DNA of 5,552 nucleotides from Spartobacteria bacterium (lineage in GTDB: Bacteria > Verrucomicrobiota > Verrucomicrobiia > Chthoniobacterales > Chthoniobacteraceae): NCBI GenBank assembly GCA_025355595.1, contig JANXZI010000781.1, positions 1 through 5,552 of the forward strand, given 5' to 3'. Below, piece by piece: positions 1 through 5,552 of this stretch (positions within the stretch are counted from its first letter, which is position 1; every line of letters begins with the position of its first letter). Position numbers and translations under genes: made by a program. The notes under the pieces are model-generated. The model did not search any database, had not been told where the DNA came from, and saw nothing but the letters and a program-made list of their open reading frames with translations.

Positions 1-957
1 GGCAGTCCCATTTCCGTCGTCACCGGTTCCGCAGGTTTTCTCGGCTCGCATCTTACCGACCGTCTGCTCGCCGAAGGGCATCGCGTGATCGGCATAGACA
101 ATTTCATTACGGGCAACGTCGCGAACTTCGCCCACCTCGCGGGCAACGAATGCTTTCGATTCATCAAGCACGACGTCTCGGACTTCATCTTCCTGCCGGA
201 TGACGTGGACTTTGTTTTCCACTTCGCGTCGCCGGCGTCACCGATTGATTACCTCGAATTTCCGATCCAGACCCTGAAGGTCGGCTCGCTCGGCACACAC
301 AACACGCTCGGCCTCGCGAAGGACAAGGGCGCCGGCTACCTCATCGCCAGCACGAGCGAATGCTACGGCGACCCGCTCGAACATCCGCAAAAGGAAAGCT
401 ACTGGGGCAACGTGAATCCCGTCGGCCCGCGCGGCTGCTACGACGAGGCGAAGCGTTTCTCCGAGGCGATGACGATGGCCTACCACCGCGCACACCACGT
501 GAACACGCACATCGTCCGCATCTTCAACACCTACGGCCCGCGCATGAGGCTGCGCGATGGGCGCGTCGTGCCAGCATTCATCGGCCAGGCGCTCACGGAC
601 AAGCCGCTCACCGTCTTCGGCGACGGCTCGCAGACGCGCTCATTCTGCTACTGCACGGATCTCATTGACGGCATCTTCCGCCTCTCGCGCTCGGACTTCC
701 ACGAGCCCGTGAACATCGGCAACCCGCGCGAGATGACGATCAAGGAATTCGGCGAACACATCATCCAGTTCACCGGCACGAGCGCGAAGCTCGACTTCAA
801 GCCGCTCCCCGTGGACGACCCGAAGGTGCGCCGCCCGGACATCACGCGCGCGAAGACACTGCTCGGCTGGGAGCCGCGCGTGTCCTTCGAGGAAGGCATC
901 GCGAAGACGATCGAGTTTTTCCGAGGCCGCGTCGCAGCGGGCGATCCGGTGGCGTAG
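1..957 (+). CDS. UDP-glucuronate decarboxylase (UDP-xylose synthase), 5'-truncated
   Basis: NAD-dependent extended SDR enzyme that oxidises and decarboxylates UDP-glucuronate to UDP-xylose for surface glycans, in the cytoplasm. The frame is open from base 1, giving 318 visible residues and a TAG stop. The dinucleotide-binding motif TGSAGFLG lies at visible residues 8-15, so only a few N-terminal residues are missing; the GTG at 85 is internal because it lies after this motif. The catalytic Tyr-x3-Lys pair is Y147/K151 (CYDEAK), preceded by the STSE segment (117-120). Family hallmarks of UDP-xylose synthases are visible: SPASPIDY, YGDPLEHPQ, YWGNVNP, RIFNTYGPRM, DGSQTRSFCY and VRRPDI. These separate it from the related dTDP-glucose 4,6-dehydratases and UDP-glucose 4-epimerases, the main alternatives. 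It converges with pyrG across a 165-nt spacer. Family assignment is firm; the exact product is inferred from motifs recalled from known members. Confidence 0.9.
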   Translation, partial: GSPISVVTGSAGFLGSHLTDRLLAEGHRVIGIDNFITGNVANFAHLAGNECFRFIKHDVSDFIFLPDDVDFVFHFASPASPIDYLEFPIQTLKVGSLGTHNTLGLAKDKGAGYLIASTSECYGDPLEHPQKESYWGNVNPVGPRGCYDEAKRFSEAMTMAYHRAHHVNTHIVRIFNTYGPRMRLRDGRVVPAFIGQALTDKPLTVFGDGSQTRSFCYCTDLIDGIFRLSRSDFHEPVNIGNPREMTIKEFGEHIIQFTGTSAKLDFKPLPVDDPKVRRPDITRAKTLLGWEPRVSFEEGIAKTIEFFRGRVAAGDPVA

Positions 958-978
958 CGCTGCGCGACGGCAGGACAA

Positions 979-1037
979 TGTAGCGTAGGCTTCCAGCCTG
1001 CAATCCGTGCGGGGACAGGCTGGAAGCCTGTCCTACA
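979..1037. repeat. Intergenic inverted repeat (REP-like), possible bidirectional terminator
   Basis: Two 22-nt arms in inverted orientation. The outer 5 bp (979-983 with 1033-1037) pair, then there is a 3x3 mismatch (984-986 with 1030-1032), then a perfect 14-bp stem (987-1000 with 1016-1029) around a 15-nt loop. Each arm core is itself nearly palindromic: the right arm alone can form a perfect 9-bp hairpin (1013-1021 with 1025-1033) with a GGA loop, and the left arm a 5-bp hairpin (987-991 with 995-999). It sits between convergent genes, 21 nt after the UDP-xylose synthase stop, where a structured transcript end for either gene is plausible. There is no T-tract for a classical intrinsic terminator. 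The sequence style matches dispersed palindromes I associate with Verrucomicrobia and Planctomycetes, but copy number cannot be judged from this window. Confidence 0.75.
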
Positions 1038-1081
1038 CTGGCAGGCTCGAAAGTCGCGCCCAGCTTCCCACCACGCCCAAG

Positions 1082-1106
1082 TTCAAAACCCAGAATCCAA
1101 AATTCA
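1082..1106. repeat. AT-richer degenerate heptamer tract
   Basis: A short AT-richer island in an otherwise GC-rich spacer. Two tandem 7-mers of the form CCARAAT are seen at 1090-1096 (CCAGAAT) and 1097-1103 (CCAAAAT), flanked by the related strings TTCAAAAC (1082-1089) and TTCA. Such degenerate CCAAAAT/CCAGAAT strings are familiar to me from intergenic regions of PVC-group genomes, but that is recollection. It ends 16 nt from the pyrG stop codon. No coding or known regulatory function is evident. Confidence 0.4.
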
Positions 1107-1122
1107 GGGGCTCTGCGCCTCG

Positions 1123-2724
1123 CTACTGCTCGTGCGCGAGGCACGCGGCGAGGAAGCCTTTGAACAGCGGGTGCGGCGCGGTGGGCTTGCTCTTGAATTC
1201 CGGGTGATACTGACATGCCAGAAACCACGGGTGATCGCGCAACTCGATCAGCTCGACCAGTTTTCCATCGGGCGACGTGCCCGCGATGATGAAGCCCGCG
1301 GTCTCCATCTGCTCGCGGTAGGCCTGGTTGAATTCGTAGCGGTGCCGGTGGCGCTCGCGGATTTCGTCCGCGCCGTAGAGTTGGTGGCCGCGCGTGCCGG
1401 GCTTCAGGTGCATGGGCCATGTGCCGAGACGCATCGTCGCGCCCTTGCCCTTCACTTTTTTCTGATCGGGCAGGAGATCGATCACGGGATGCGGCGACTT
1501 CGTGTCGAACTCCGTGCTGTTCGCACCGACGAGCCCGAGCGCGTTGCGCGCAAATTCGATCGTTGCGATTTGCATCCCGAGGCACAGGCCGAGGTAGGGC
1601 ACGTTGTGCTTCCGCGCATACGCGGCGGCGGCGATTTTGCCCTCGATGCCGCGCTCGCCGAATCCGCCGGGCACGAGGATGCCGCAGTAGTTTGCGAGAT
1701 GCTTCGCGGCGTCTTCCGTCTCCAGAATTTCAGCATCCACCTCGATGACCTCCGCGCCGCAGTCGAGCGACGCGGCGGCGTGATTGATGGATTCGTCAAT
1801 GCTCTTGTACGCGTCCTTGTGGTCCACGTATTTGCCGACCATCGCGATGCGCACGCGCTTCTTCGGATTCACGAGCCGCTTCACGAAGCGCTCCCACTCG
1901 GTCATGTTCGCGGGCGGCACATTCAGCCCGAGTCGCGCGCAAACGATGTCGTCGAGCTTCTCTTTTTGCAGAAAGAGCGGCACCTCGTAGATGCTGTGCG
2001 GCACGTCGCGGCCCTCGATCACGGCGTTCAGCGGGACGTTGCAGAAAGTGGAAAGTTTCTTGCGCAGTTCGTCCGTCAGCTCGTGCTCGGTGCGCGCGAT
2101 GAGCACATCCGGGTGCAGACCGATCTCGCGGAGCTTTGCGACGGACTGCTGCGAGGGCTTTGTCTTCAGTTCGCCCGCGGCCTTGATGTAAGGCACAAGC
2201 GTGACGTGCATGATCATCGCGTTCTCCGCGCCGACCTCGAACAGGAACTGCCGGATCGCCTCAAGGAACGGCAGCCCCTCGATGTCGCCGACGGTGCCGC
2301 CGATTTCCGTGATGAGCACGTCGCACGGATGGCTCGCCGCGAGCTTGTTGATGCGCGCCTTGATCTCATCCGTGATGTGCGGGACGACCTGCACGGTCTT
2401 GCCGAGAAATTCGCCCGCGCGCTCCTTCGCGAGCACCGTCTCGTAGATCTGCCCGCTCGTGGAATTGCTCGCCCGCGTGAGCGCGCTGTGCGTGAACCGC
2501 TCGTAGTGGCCGAGGTCGAGGTCGGTCTCCGCGCCGTCGTCGAGCACATACACTTCGCCGTGCTCGAAGGGGTTCATCGTGCCGGGGTCCACGTTGAGAT
2601 ACGGGTCGAGTTTTTGCAGAGTGACCTTCAGCCCGCGGCGTTCGAGGAGCGTGCCGAGTGATGCGGCCGCGATGCCCTTGCCGAGTGAACTGACGACGCC
2701 GCCGGTGACGAAAATGTATTTCAT
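1123..2724 (-). CDS. pyrG: CTP synthase (glutamine-hydrolysing)
   Basis: Cytoplasmic enzyme that converts UTP to CTP using ATP and ammonia from glutamine, the last step of de novo pyrimidine nucleotide synthesis. The protein is 533 residues, normal for the family. The N-terminal amidoligase domain (about 1-270) has the P-loop-like GGVVSSLGKG (8-17), LDPYLNVDPGTMNP (39-52) and GGTVGDIEGLPF (142-153). The C-terminal class I glutamine amidotransferase domain (about 290-533) has the oxyanion segment PGGFGERG (352-359), the nucleophile Cys381 in GLCLGMQ, and His507/Glu509 in QYHPEF, so the triad is complete. The start was set at the ATG beginning MKYIFVTGG, which matches the family N-terminus; a longer in-frame extension would run into kdsB. 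No strong Shine-Dalgarno is seen. It lies 13 nt behind the kdsB stop, so it is the last gene of the operon and probably relies on upstream transcription. Confidence 0.98.
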   Translation of the reverse strand: MKYIFVTGGVVSSLGKGIAAASLGTLLERRGLKVTLQKLDPYLNVDPGTMNPFEHGEVYVLDDGAETDLDLGHYERFTHSALTRASNSTSGQIYETVLAKERAGEFLGKTVQVVPHITDEIKARINKLAASHPCDVLITEIGGTVGDIEGLPFLEAIRQFLFEVGAENAMIMHVTLVPYIKAAGELKTKPSQQSVAKLREIGLHPDVLIARTEHELTDELRKKLSTFCNVPLNAVIEGRDVPHSIYEVPLFLQKEKLDDIVCARLGLNVPPANMTEWERFVKRLVNPKKRVRIAMVGKYVDHKDAYKSIDESINHAAASLDCGAEVIEVDAEILETEDAAKHLANYCGILVPGGFGERGIEGKIAAAAYARKHNVPYLGLCLGMQIATIEFARNALGLVGANSTEFDTKSPHPVIDLLPDQKKVKGKGATMRLGTWPMHLKPGTRGHQLYGADEIRERHRHRYEFNQAYREQMETAGFIIAGTSPDGKLVELIELRDHPWFLACQYHPEFKSKPTAPHPLFKGFLAACLAHEQ

Positions 2725-2737
2725 GGAAAGTGACGTG

Positions 2738-3487
2738 CTATTTTTTAAGCAGTTTCGCAAGGAGCGGTGCAACATCCTCCGCGTCCGCAAGCGTGTCCAC
2801 ACCGACACTGAGATGCTTCACGGTTACGACGCGGATCTTCACCCCATTCTCCAGCGCACGGAGCTGCTCGAGGGACTCGGATTTTTCGAGCTGCGTCGCT
2901 TTCCATTTCACGAACTGAAACAGTACCTCCAGCGTGTAGCCGTAGATGCCCTGGTGGCGGAAAAATTTCAGGCCTGGGACTTCGTTGCGGACGAAGGGGA
3001 TGGTCGAGCGCGAAAAATAGAGCGCGTCGCCCTTGCGATCCGTGACGACTTTCACCGCGTTCGGATTCGCCACATCGTCGCCCGGCCCGAAGACGCTCGC
3101 CGAGGTGATCATGGCGATGTCGCGCGACTCCGCCATCGCCTTCGCGAGCTTCCAGACCGTGCCGGGATCCACGAGCGGCTCGTCGCCCTGCACATTCATC
3201 ACATGCGTGAAACCCTTCAGCTTTTTCCGCGCGACCTCCGCCACGCGATCCGTGCCGCTCACGCATTTCTCCGAGGTCATCACGCACTCCGCACCGAATG
3301 CCGCGCACGCATCCGCGATGCGTTTGTCTTCCGTCGCGACGATCACGCGACTCACACCCTTCGCGCGCGAGCACCGCTCCCACACATGCTGGATCATCGG
3401 CTTGCCCGCGAGAGGGAAGAGCGGCTTCCCGGGGAAACGGGTGGACGCGTAGCGCGCGGGAATGACGACGGCAATCTTAGCTGGCAC
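2738..3487 (-). CDS. kdsB: 3-deoxy-manno-octulosonate cytidylyltransferase (CMP-Kdo synthetase)
   Basis: Activates Kdo with CTP to give CMP-Kdo and pyrophosphate, the sugar donor for the lipid A-Kdo core of LPS; cytoplasmic. The 249-residue protein is typical for KdsB. Motifs: nucleotide-binding VVIPARYASTRFPGKPL (7-23), NVQGDEPL (98-105), YFSRSTIP (157-164), FRHQGIYGYTLEVL (176-189) and the ESLEQLRALENG segment (204-215), all characteristic of KdsB rather than other cytidylyltransferases. The start is GTG, chosen because it gives MPAKIAVVIPARY, the standard N-terminus; there is no upstream ATG that does so, and the next ATG (residue 31) would delete the binding motif. The GTG lies inside the upstream phosphatase gene, overlapping it by 11 nt, which suggests translational coupling. 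PyrG, encoded next, supplies the CTP substrate. Presence of this gene implies an LPS-bearing outer membrane. Confidence 0.97.
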   Translation of the reverse strand: MPAKIAVVIPARYASTRFPGKPLFPLAGKPMIQHVWERCSRAKGVSRVIVATEDKRIADACAAFGAECVMTSEKCVSGTDRVAEVARKKLKGFTHVMNVQGDEPLVDPGTVWKLAKAMAESRDIAMITSASVFGPGDDVANPNAVKVVTDRKGDALYFSRSTIPFVRNEVPGLKFFRHQGIYGYTLEVLFQFVKWKATQLEKSESLEQLRALENGVKIRVVTVKHLSVGVDTLADAEDVAPLLAKLLKK

Positions 3488-4010
3488 CCGAATCGGATAG
3501 AATGAACTCGCCGGCGCTGGCAATGTCCTTTGCAACAAAGTGCGCGCCCGCGGCGTCCTCGCCCGCGCCGTGCCCCGTCCGCACGAGCACCGCGCGCGTC
3601 CCGGCGGCGAGGCCGCACTGCACGTCAATCGCCTTGTCGCCCACGAACCACGACCGCGCGAGATCGATCCCGAGATCGTGCGCCGCCTCATGCACCATCG
3701 CAGGCAAGGGCTTGCGCCTGCCGGACTCACCCGCAGGCCCGTCCGGGCACATGTAGGTCGCGGCGATGAGATCGCCGTCGAGCAATTCCAGCAGCCGCGC
3801 CTGCACGTTTTCAAAGTCAGCGACCGTGAGCAGCCCGCGCGCGATGCCGCTCTGGTTCGTGATGATCACGAGCACGAAGCCCGCATCCCTCAGCCGCCGC
3901 AGCGCCTCAGCCGCGCCATCGAAGAGGCGCACCTCCGCCGGGTCGCGGCAGTAGTTCACCTCGTGCATCAGCGTTCCATCGCGATCGAGGAAGACGGCAG
4001 GTTGGCTCAT
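3477..4010 (-). CDS. gmhB: HAD-IIIA phosphatase, GmhB-like (heptose 1,7-bisphosphate 7-phosphatase)
   Basis: Probably removes the 7-phosphate from D-glycero-D-manno-heptose 1,7-bisphosphate on the way to ADP-heptose for the LPS inner core; cytoplasmic, Mg-dependent. The 177-residue protein has the HAD core: DRDGT with nucleophile Asp9 and acid/base Asp11, TNQSG (51-55) as motif II, RRKP (98-101, Lys100) as motif III and GDKAID (124-129, Asp125/Asp129) as motif IV. NYCRDPAEV (19-27) and GIARGL (55-60) fit GmhB/HisB-N-type phosphatases. Oddity: the loop before RRKP retains only Cys88. The His and two Cys that, from memory, complete the zinc site of E. coli GmhB are replaced (CPDGPAGESGRRKP). 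The start ATG gives the expected short N-terminus; no clear ribosome binding site is visible. It is first in an operon with kdsB and pyrG, supporting an LPS role. Alternatives are another sugar phosphatase or a HisB-N-like enzyme. Confidence 0.85.
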   Translation of the reverse strand: MSQPAVFLDRDGTLMHEVNYCRDPAEVRLFDGAAEALRRLRDAGFVLVIITNQSGIARGLLTVADFENVQARLLELLDGDLIAATYMCPDGPAGESGRRKPLPAMVHEAAHDLGIDLARSWFVGDKAIDVQCGLAAGTRAVLVRTGHGAGEDAAGAHFVAKDIASAGEFILSDSGAS

Positions 4011-4094
4011 TTCCCAAATGGAGTGGCGAAAGGCCGCGCATCCGTCGAGCCGCTTTCACTTTACTCGCGCCGCGGGATCGCTTTCCTCCGCGCC
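4011..4094. promoter_or_regulatory. Divergent spacer expected to hold promoters for the LPS operon and the TerC gene
   Basis: This 84-nt spacer separates two divergent start codons, so transcription of gmhB-kdsB-pyrG leftwards and of the TerC gene rightwards must begin here or inside the opposite gene. I looked for sigma-70 type -35/-10 pairs and found none convincing; the only AT-richer segment is around 4052-4064. Neither start has a strong Shine-Dalgarno in front of it. The assignment as a promoter region rests on gene arrangement only. Confidence 0.35.
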
Positions 4095-4862
4095 ATGTTC
4101 GACTGGCTCTCCAATCCCGACGCGTGGCTCAGCCTCCTCACGCTCACCATCCTCGAAATCGTCCTCGGCGTGGACAACATCATCTTCATCTCGATCCTCT
4201 CGGGCAAACTTCCCGCCGAGCAGCAGGGCAAGGCGCGCAACATCGGCCTCGCGCTCGCGCTCATCACGCGGATCCTGCTGCTGAGTTTCATCTTCGTCCT
4301 CACGAAGCTGACCACGCCACTTTTCACGATTCCATTCCTCCACGAGCACGGCACCGGCGCGCCGCTTGCGATCACTGGCCAGCGTCTGGTCCTCATCCTC
4401 GGCGGGCTTTTCCTCCTCTGGAAAAGCGTCCACGAGATCCACGGCAATCTCGAAGGCGAGGCGCAATCAGGATCCCAAAAAGTGAAGGGAGCGTTCGCCG
4501 CAGTCATCGCGCAGATCGTCGTCGTGGACATCATCTTCTCGCTCGACTCCGTCATCACGGCCGTCGGCATGGCGCAGCAGATCGGCGTGATGATCACCGC
4601 CGTCATCCTCGCGATGATCGTCATGCTCTTCGCCGCGAAATCGATCGCCGACTTCGTGAACCGGCACCCGACGATCAAGATGCTCGCGCTGAGTTTTCTC
4701 ATGCTCGTCGGCGTCGTGCTCGTCGCAGACGGCTGCGGGCAGCACATCGAGAAAGGCTACATCTACTTCGCGATGGCGTTCTCGTTTGTCGTCGAAGTGC
4801 TGAACATCCGCGCCCGAGCCAAGCGCGCGACGAAGCCCGTCAAACTGCGCTCGGAATACTGA
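4095..4862 (+). CDS. TerC-family integral membrane protein
   Basis: Inner-membrane protein of the TerC/Alx/YkoY group (COG0861 type), 255 residues. Family members are linked to tellurite resistance or manganese export; the substrate here is unknown. About seven hydrophobic segments are visible, at roughly 11-36, 51-72, 97-113, 133-155, 165-183, 195-212 and 222-237. Two acidic intramembrane motifs define the family: EIVLGVDNIIFIS (21-33) and its pseudo-repeat DIIFSLDSVITAVG (145-158), thought to bind a metal cation. A polar linker with HEIHGNLEGE (113-122) and a basic C-terminus (RARAKRATKPVK) follow the usual plan. The ATG was chosen because it gives MFDWLSNPDAWLSLLTL, a standard N-terminus for this family; the frame stays open upstream, antisense to gmhB, but that extension is not TerC-like. 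No yybP-ykoY riboswitch pattern, seen upstream of some relatives, was recognised. It is divergent from the LPS operon, so probably a separate unit. Confidence 0.92.
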   Translation: MFDWLSNPDAWLSLLTLTILEIVLGVDNIIFISILSGKLPAEQQGKARNIGLALALITRILLLSFIFVLTKLTTPLFTIPFLHEHGTGAPLAITGQRLVLILGGLFLLWKSVHEIHGNLEGEAQSGSQKVKGAFAAVIAQIVVVDIIFSLDSVITAVGMAQQIGVMITAVILAMIVMLFAAKSIADFVNRHPTIKMLALSFLMLVGVVLVADGCGQHIEKGYIYFAMAFSFVVEVLNIRARAKRATKPVKLRSEY

Positions 4863-4876
4863 CGGACCGCCGTCAG
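4859..4876. terminator. Stem-loop over both convergent stop codons, candidate bidirectional terminator
   Basis: A perfect 7-bp stem, CTGACGG (4859-4865) with CCGTCAG (4870-4876), encloses the 4-nt loop ACCG. The TGA of the TerC gene (4860-4862) lies in the left arm and the TGA of the hydrolase gene (4873-4875, minus strand) in the right arm, so each arm carries one stop codon. The position between convergent genes suits a shared transcript end. No uridine tract follows on either strand, so a classical intrinsic terminator is not demonstrated. Confidence 0.5.
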
Positions 4877-5552
4877 CGGGCGGCGGGCTTCAGGTGCCTG
4901 TCGAAAAATTCGAGCAGCGCCTTCTCGGCCTTCTCCGCGTCCGCGCCTTTGAAGCCGTGGCCGGCGCCTTCAAGCGTCAGCAGTTCGGCCTCGACGGCGC
5001 TGGCCTTCAGCTTGTCCAGCATCCAGCCGGCCTGCTCGTAGGCCACGTATTTGTCGTCGGTGCCATGCACGATCAGCGTCGGCGCGGCTTTCGGCGTCAC
5101 CCAGTAGAGCGGGCTGCCGGCGATGTGCTCGCGCCACTTCGTGTGGAGACTGCCGCCGAAGAACAGCGGCAGCACCTCGGCCGCATCCACGCTCTTGCCG
5201 TAGGACTTCGTGAGATCACTCGGGCCGTAGAAATTCACCACGCACGCCACGGCGCTTGACTGCCCGGGATTCCCCTCCCCTTCAAACTGCGGCACGCCCG
5301 CCGTCACCCCGAGGAACTGCGCGAGATGCCCGCCCGCCGAGCCGCCCGTCACGCCGATGCGCGCCGGGTCCACATGATACTTCCCCGCATTCGCGCGCAG
5401 CCAGCGCACCGCCGACTTGCAGTCCAGCACCGCCGCGGGAAATGGATACGCGGGGGCGAGCCGGTAGGTCACGGTGATGGCCACGTAGCCCCGCTCCGCG
5501 AGCGTCACGCACAGCCGGTCGTAGCTCTCGCGCTTCCCCGCGCGGAAGCCGC
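4873..5552 (-). CDS. Alpha/beta-hydrolase (esterase/lipase, BD-FAE type), 5'-truncated
   Basis: Serine hydrolase likely to cleave carboxylic esters such as acyl groups on sugars or lipids; the natural substrate cannot be read from sequence. The frame is open to the right edge, giving 225 visible residues; the GTG at 5506-5508 is internal, because sense sequence (GFRAGKRESYDRLC) continues upstream and resembles the region just after the HGGG oxyanion motif, which would lie off the window. Visible features: TYRLAPAYPFPAAVLDCKSAVRWL (28-51, hallmark of this group), nucleophile elbow GGSAGGH with Ser71, HGTDDKYV (162-169) with the probable catalytic Asp166, and GAGHGF (196-201) with His198. The triad therefore appears complete. 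The signal peptide, if any, is not visible, so location is unknown. Homologues are often annotated as secreted esterases or acetyl-xylan-type esterases in polysaccharide-degrading bacteria. It converges with the TerC gene with a 10-nt gap. Confidence 0.9.
   Translation of the reverse strand, partial: GFRAGKRESYDRLCVTLAERGYVAITVTYRLAPAYPFPAAVLDCKSAVRWLRANAGKYHVDPARIGVTGGSAGGHLAQFLGVTAGVPQFEGEGNPGQSSAVACVVNFYGPSDLTKSYGKSVDAAEVLPLFFGGSLHTKWREHIAGSPLYWVTPKAAPTLIVHGTDDKYVAYEQAGWMLDKLKASAVEAELLTLEGAGHGFKGADAEKAEKALLEFFDRHLKPAAR

Noticed and set aside
1..957. dTDP-glucose 4,6-dehydratase or UDP-glucose 4-epimerase as identity for the first gene.
   Set aside because: The YWGNVNP, YGDPLEHPQ and VRRPDI segments are characteristic of UDP-glucuronate decarboxylases and not of those relatives.
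842..1585. A 247-codon minus-strand open frame running from inside pyrG across the intergenic repeats into the UDP-xylose synthase gene.
   Set aside because: It overlaps two real genes in other frames, crosses the inverted repeat, and its Arg/Ala/Ser-rich product matches no family I know.
1132..2661. A 509-codon open frame on the plus strand, antisense to pyrG.
   Set aside because: It lies entirely within a complete, unmistakable pyrG. Its translation is Arg/His/Asp/Val-rich without recognisable domains, the typical mirror of a GC-rich gene with G/C third positions.
2579..3505. A 308-codon plus-strand open frame antisense to kdsB and the start of pyrG.
   Set aside because: It is antisense to conserved motifs of two real genes, and the product is His/Arg-rich without domain features.
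4081..4089. A GGAGGAAAG string on the minus strand resembling a strong ribosome binding site.
   Set aside because: It is about 70 nt upstream of the phosphatase ATG with no suitable start codon and gene at the right distance.
3540..4094. In-frame upstream extension of the TerC gene, antisense to the phosphatase gene.
   Set aside because: The extension is Arg-rich and hydrophilic, unlike TerC N-termini, and would overlap a conserved gene; the ATG at 4095 gives the normal family start.
4011..4094. A manganese-sensing yybP-ykoY riboswitch upstream of the TerC gene.
   Set aside because: The spacer is short, and I could not find the conserved purine-rich loops or helix layout of that riboswitch class.
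4124..5041. A 305-codon plus-strand open frame through the TerC gene and into the hydrolase.
   Set aside because: It is frame-shifted relative to the TerC gene and its translation is an Arg/His/Ala-rich shadow with no membrane segments.

Overview
The window is a compact stretch (5.55 kb, very GC-rich at third codon positions) of a chromosome from a Gram-negative-type bacterium that makes lipopolysaccharide. Evidence for LPS is the pair kdsB (Kdo activation) and a gmhB-like heptose bisphosphate phosphatase. From memory, kdsB directly followed by pyrG is also the order in Chlamydia. Together with the codon style and a particular intergenic inverted repeat, this makes a member of the PVC group, most likely Verrucomicrobiota, my best guess. 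That placement is inference, not proof.

Layout: (1) 1-957, plus strand, the nearly complete 3' part of a UDP-glucuronate decarboxylase (UDP-xylose synthase) of the extended SDR family, cut by the left edge. (2) 958-1122, a convergent intergenic region with a 59-bp inverted-repeat element and a short AT-richer degenerate repeat tract. (3) 1123-4010, minus strand, a tight three-gene operon read gmhB-like -> kdsB -> pyrG, with an 11-nt overlap between the first two and a 13-nt gap between the last two. (4) 4011-4094, a short divergent spacer. (5) 4095-4862, plus strand, a TerC-family seven-helix membrane protein. (6) 4873-5552, minus strand, the C-terminal part of an alpha/beta-hydrolase (BD-FAE/esterase-lipase type), cut by the right edge. 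It converges on the TerC gene with only 10 nt between the stops, and a perfect 7-bp stem-loop covers both stop codons.

The operon makes biochemical sense. PyrG makes CTP, KdsB spends CTP to form CMP-Kdo for lipid A-core synthesis, and the HAD phosphatase would supply the heptose precursor of the inner core. The UDP-xylose synthase next door also belongs to surface polysaccharide or nucleotide-sugar metabolism, but is on the other strand and is probably a separate unit. The TerC protein and the esterase are unrelated housekeeping or accessory functions.

I see no tRNA, rRNA, CRISPR, insertion sequence or phage gene, and no sign of a new multi-gene system. The points most worth a second look are the intergenic inverted repeat with alternative folds, the loss of the expected zinc-binding residues in the GmhB-like protein, and the stem-loop shared by two convergent stop codons.
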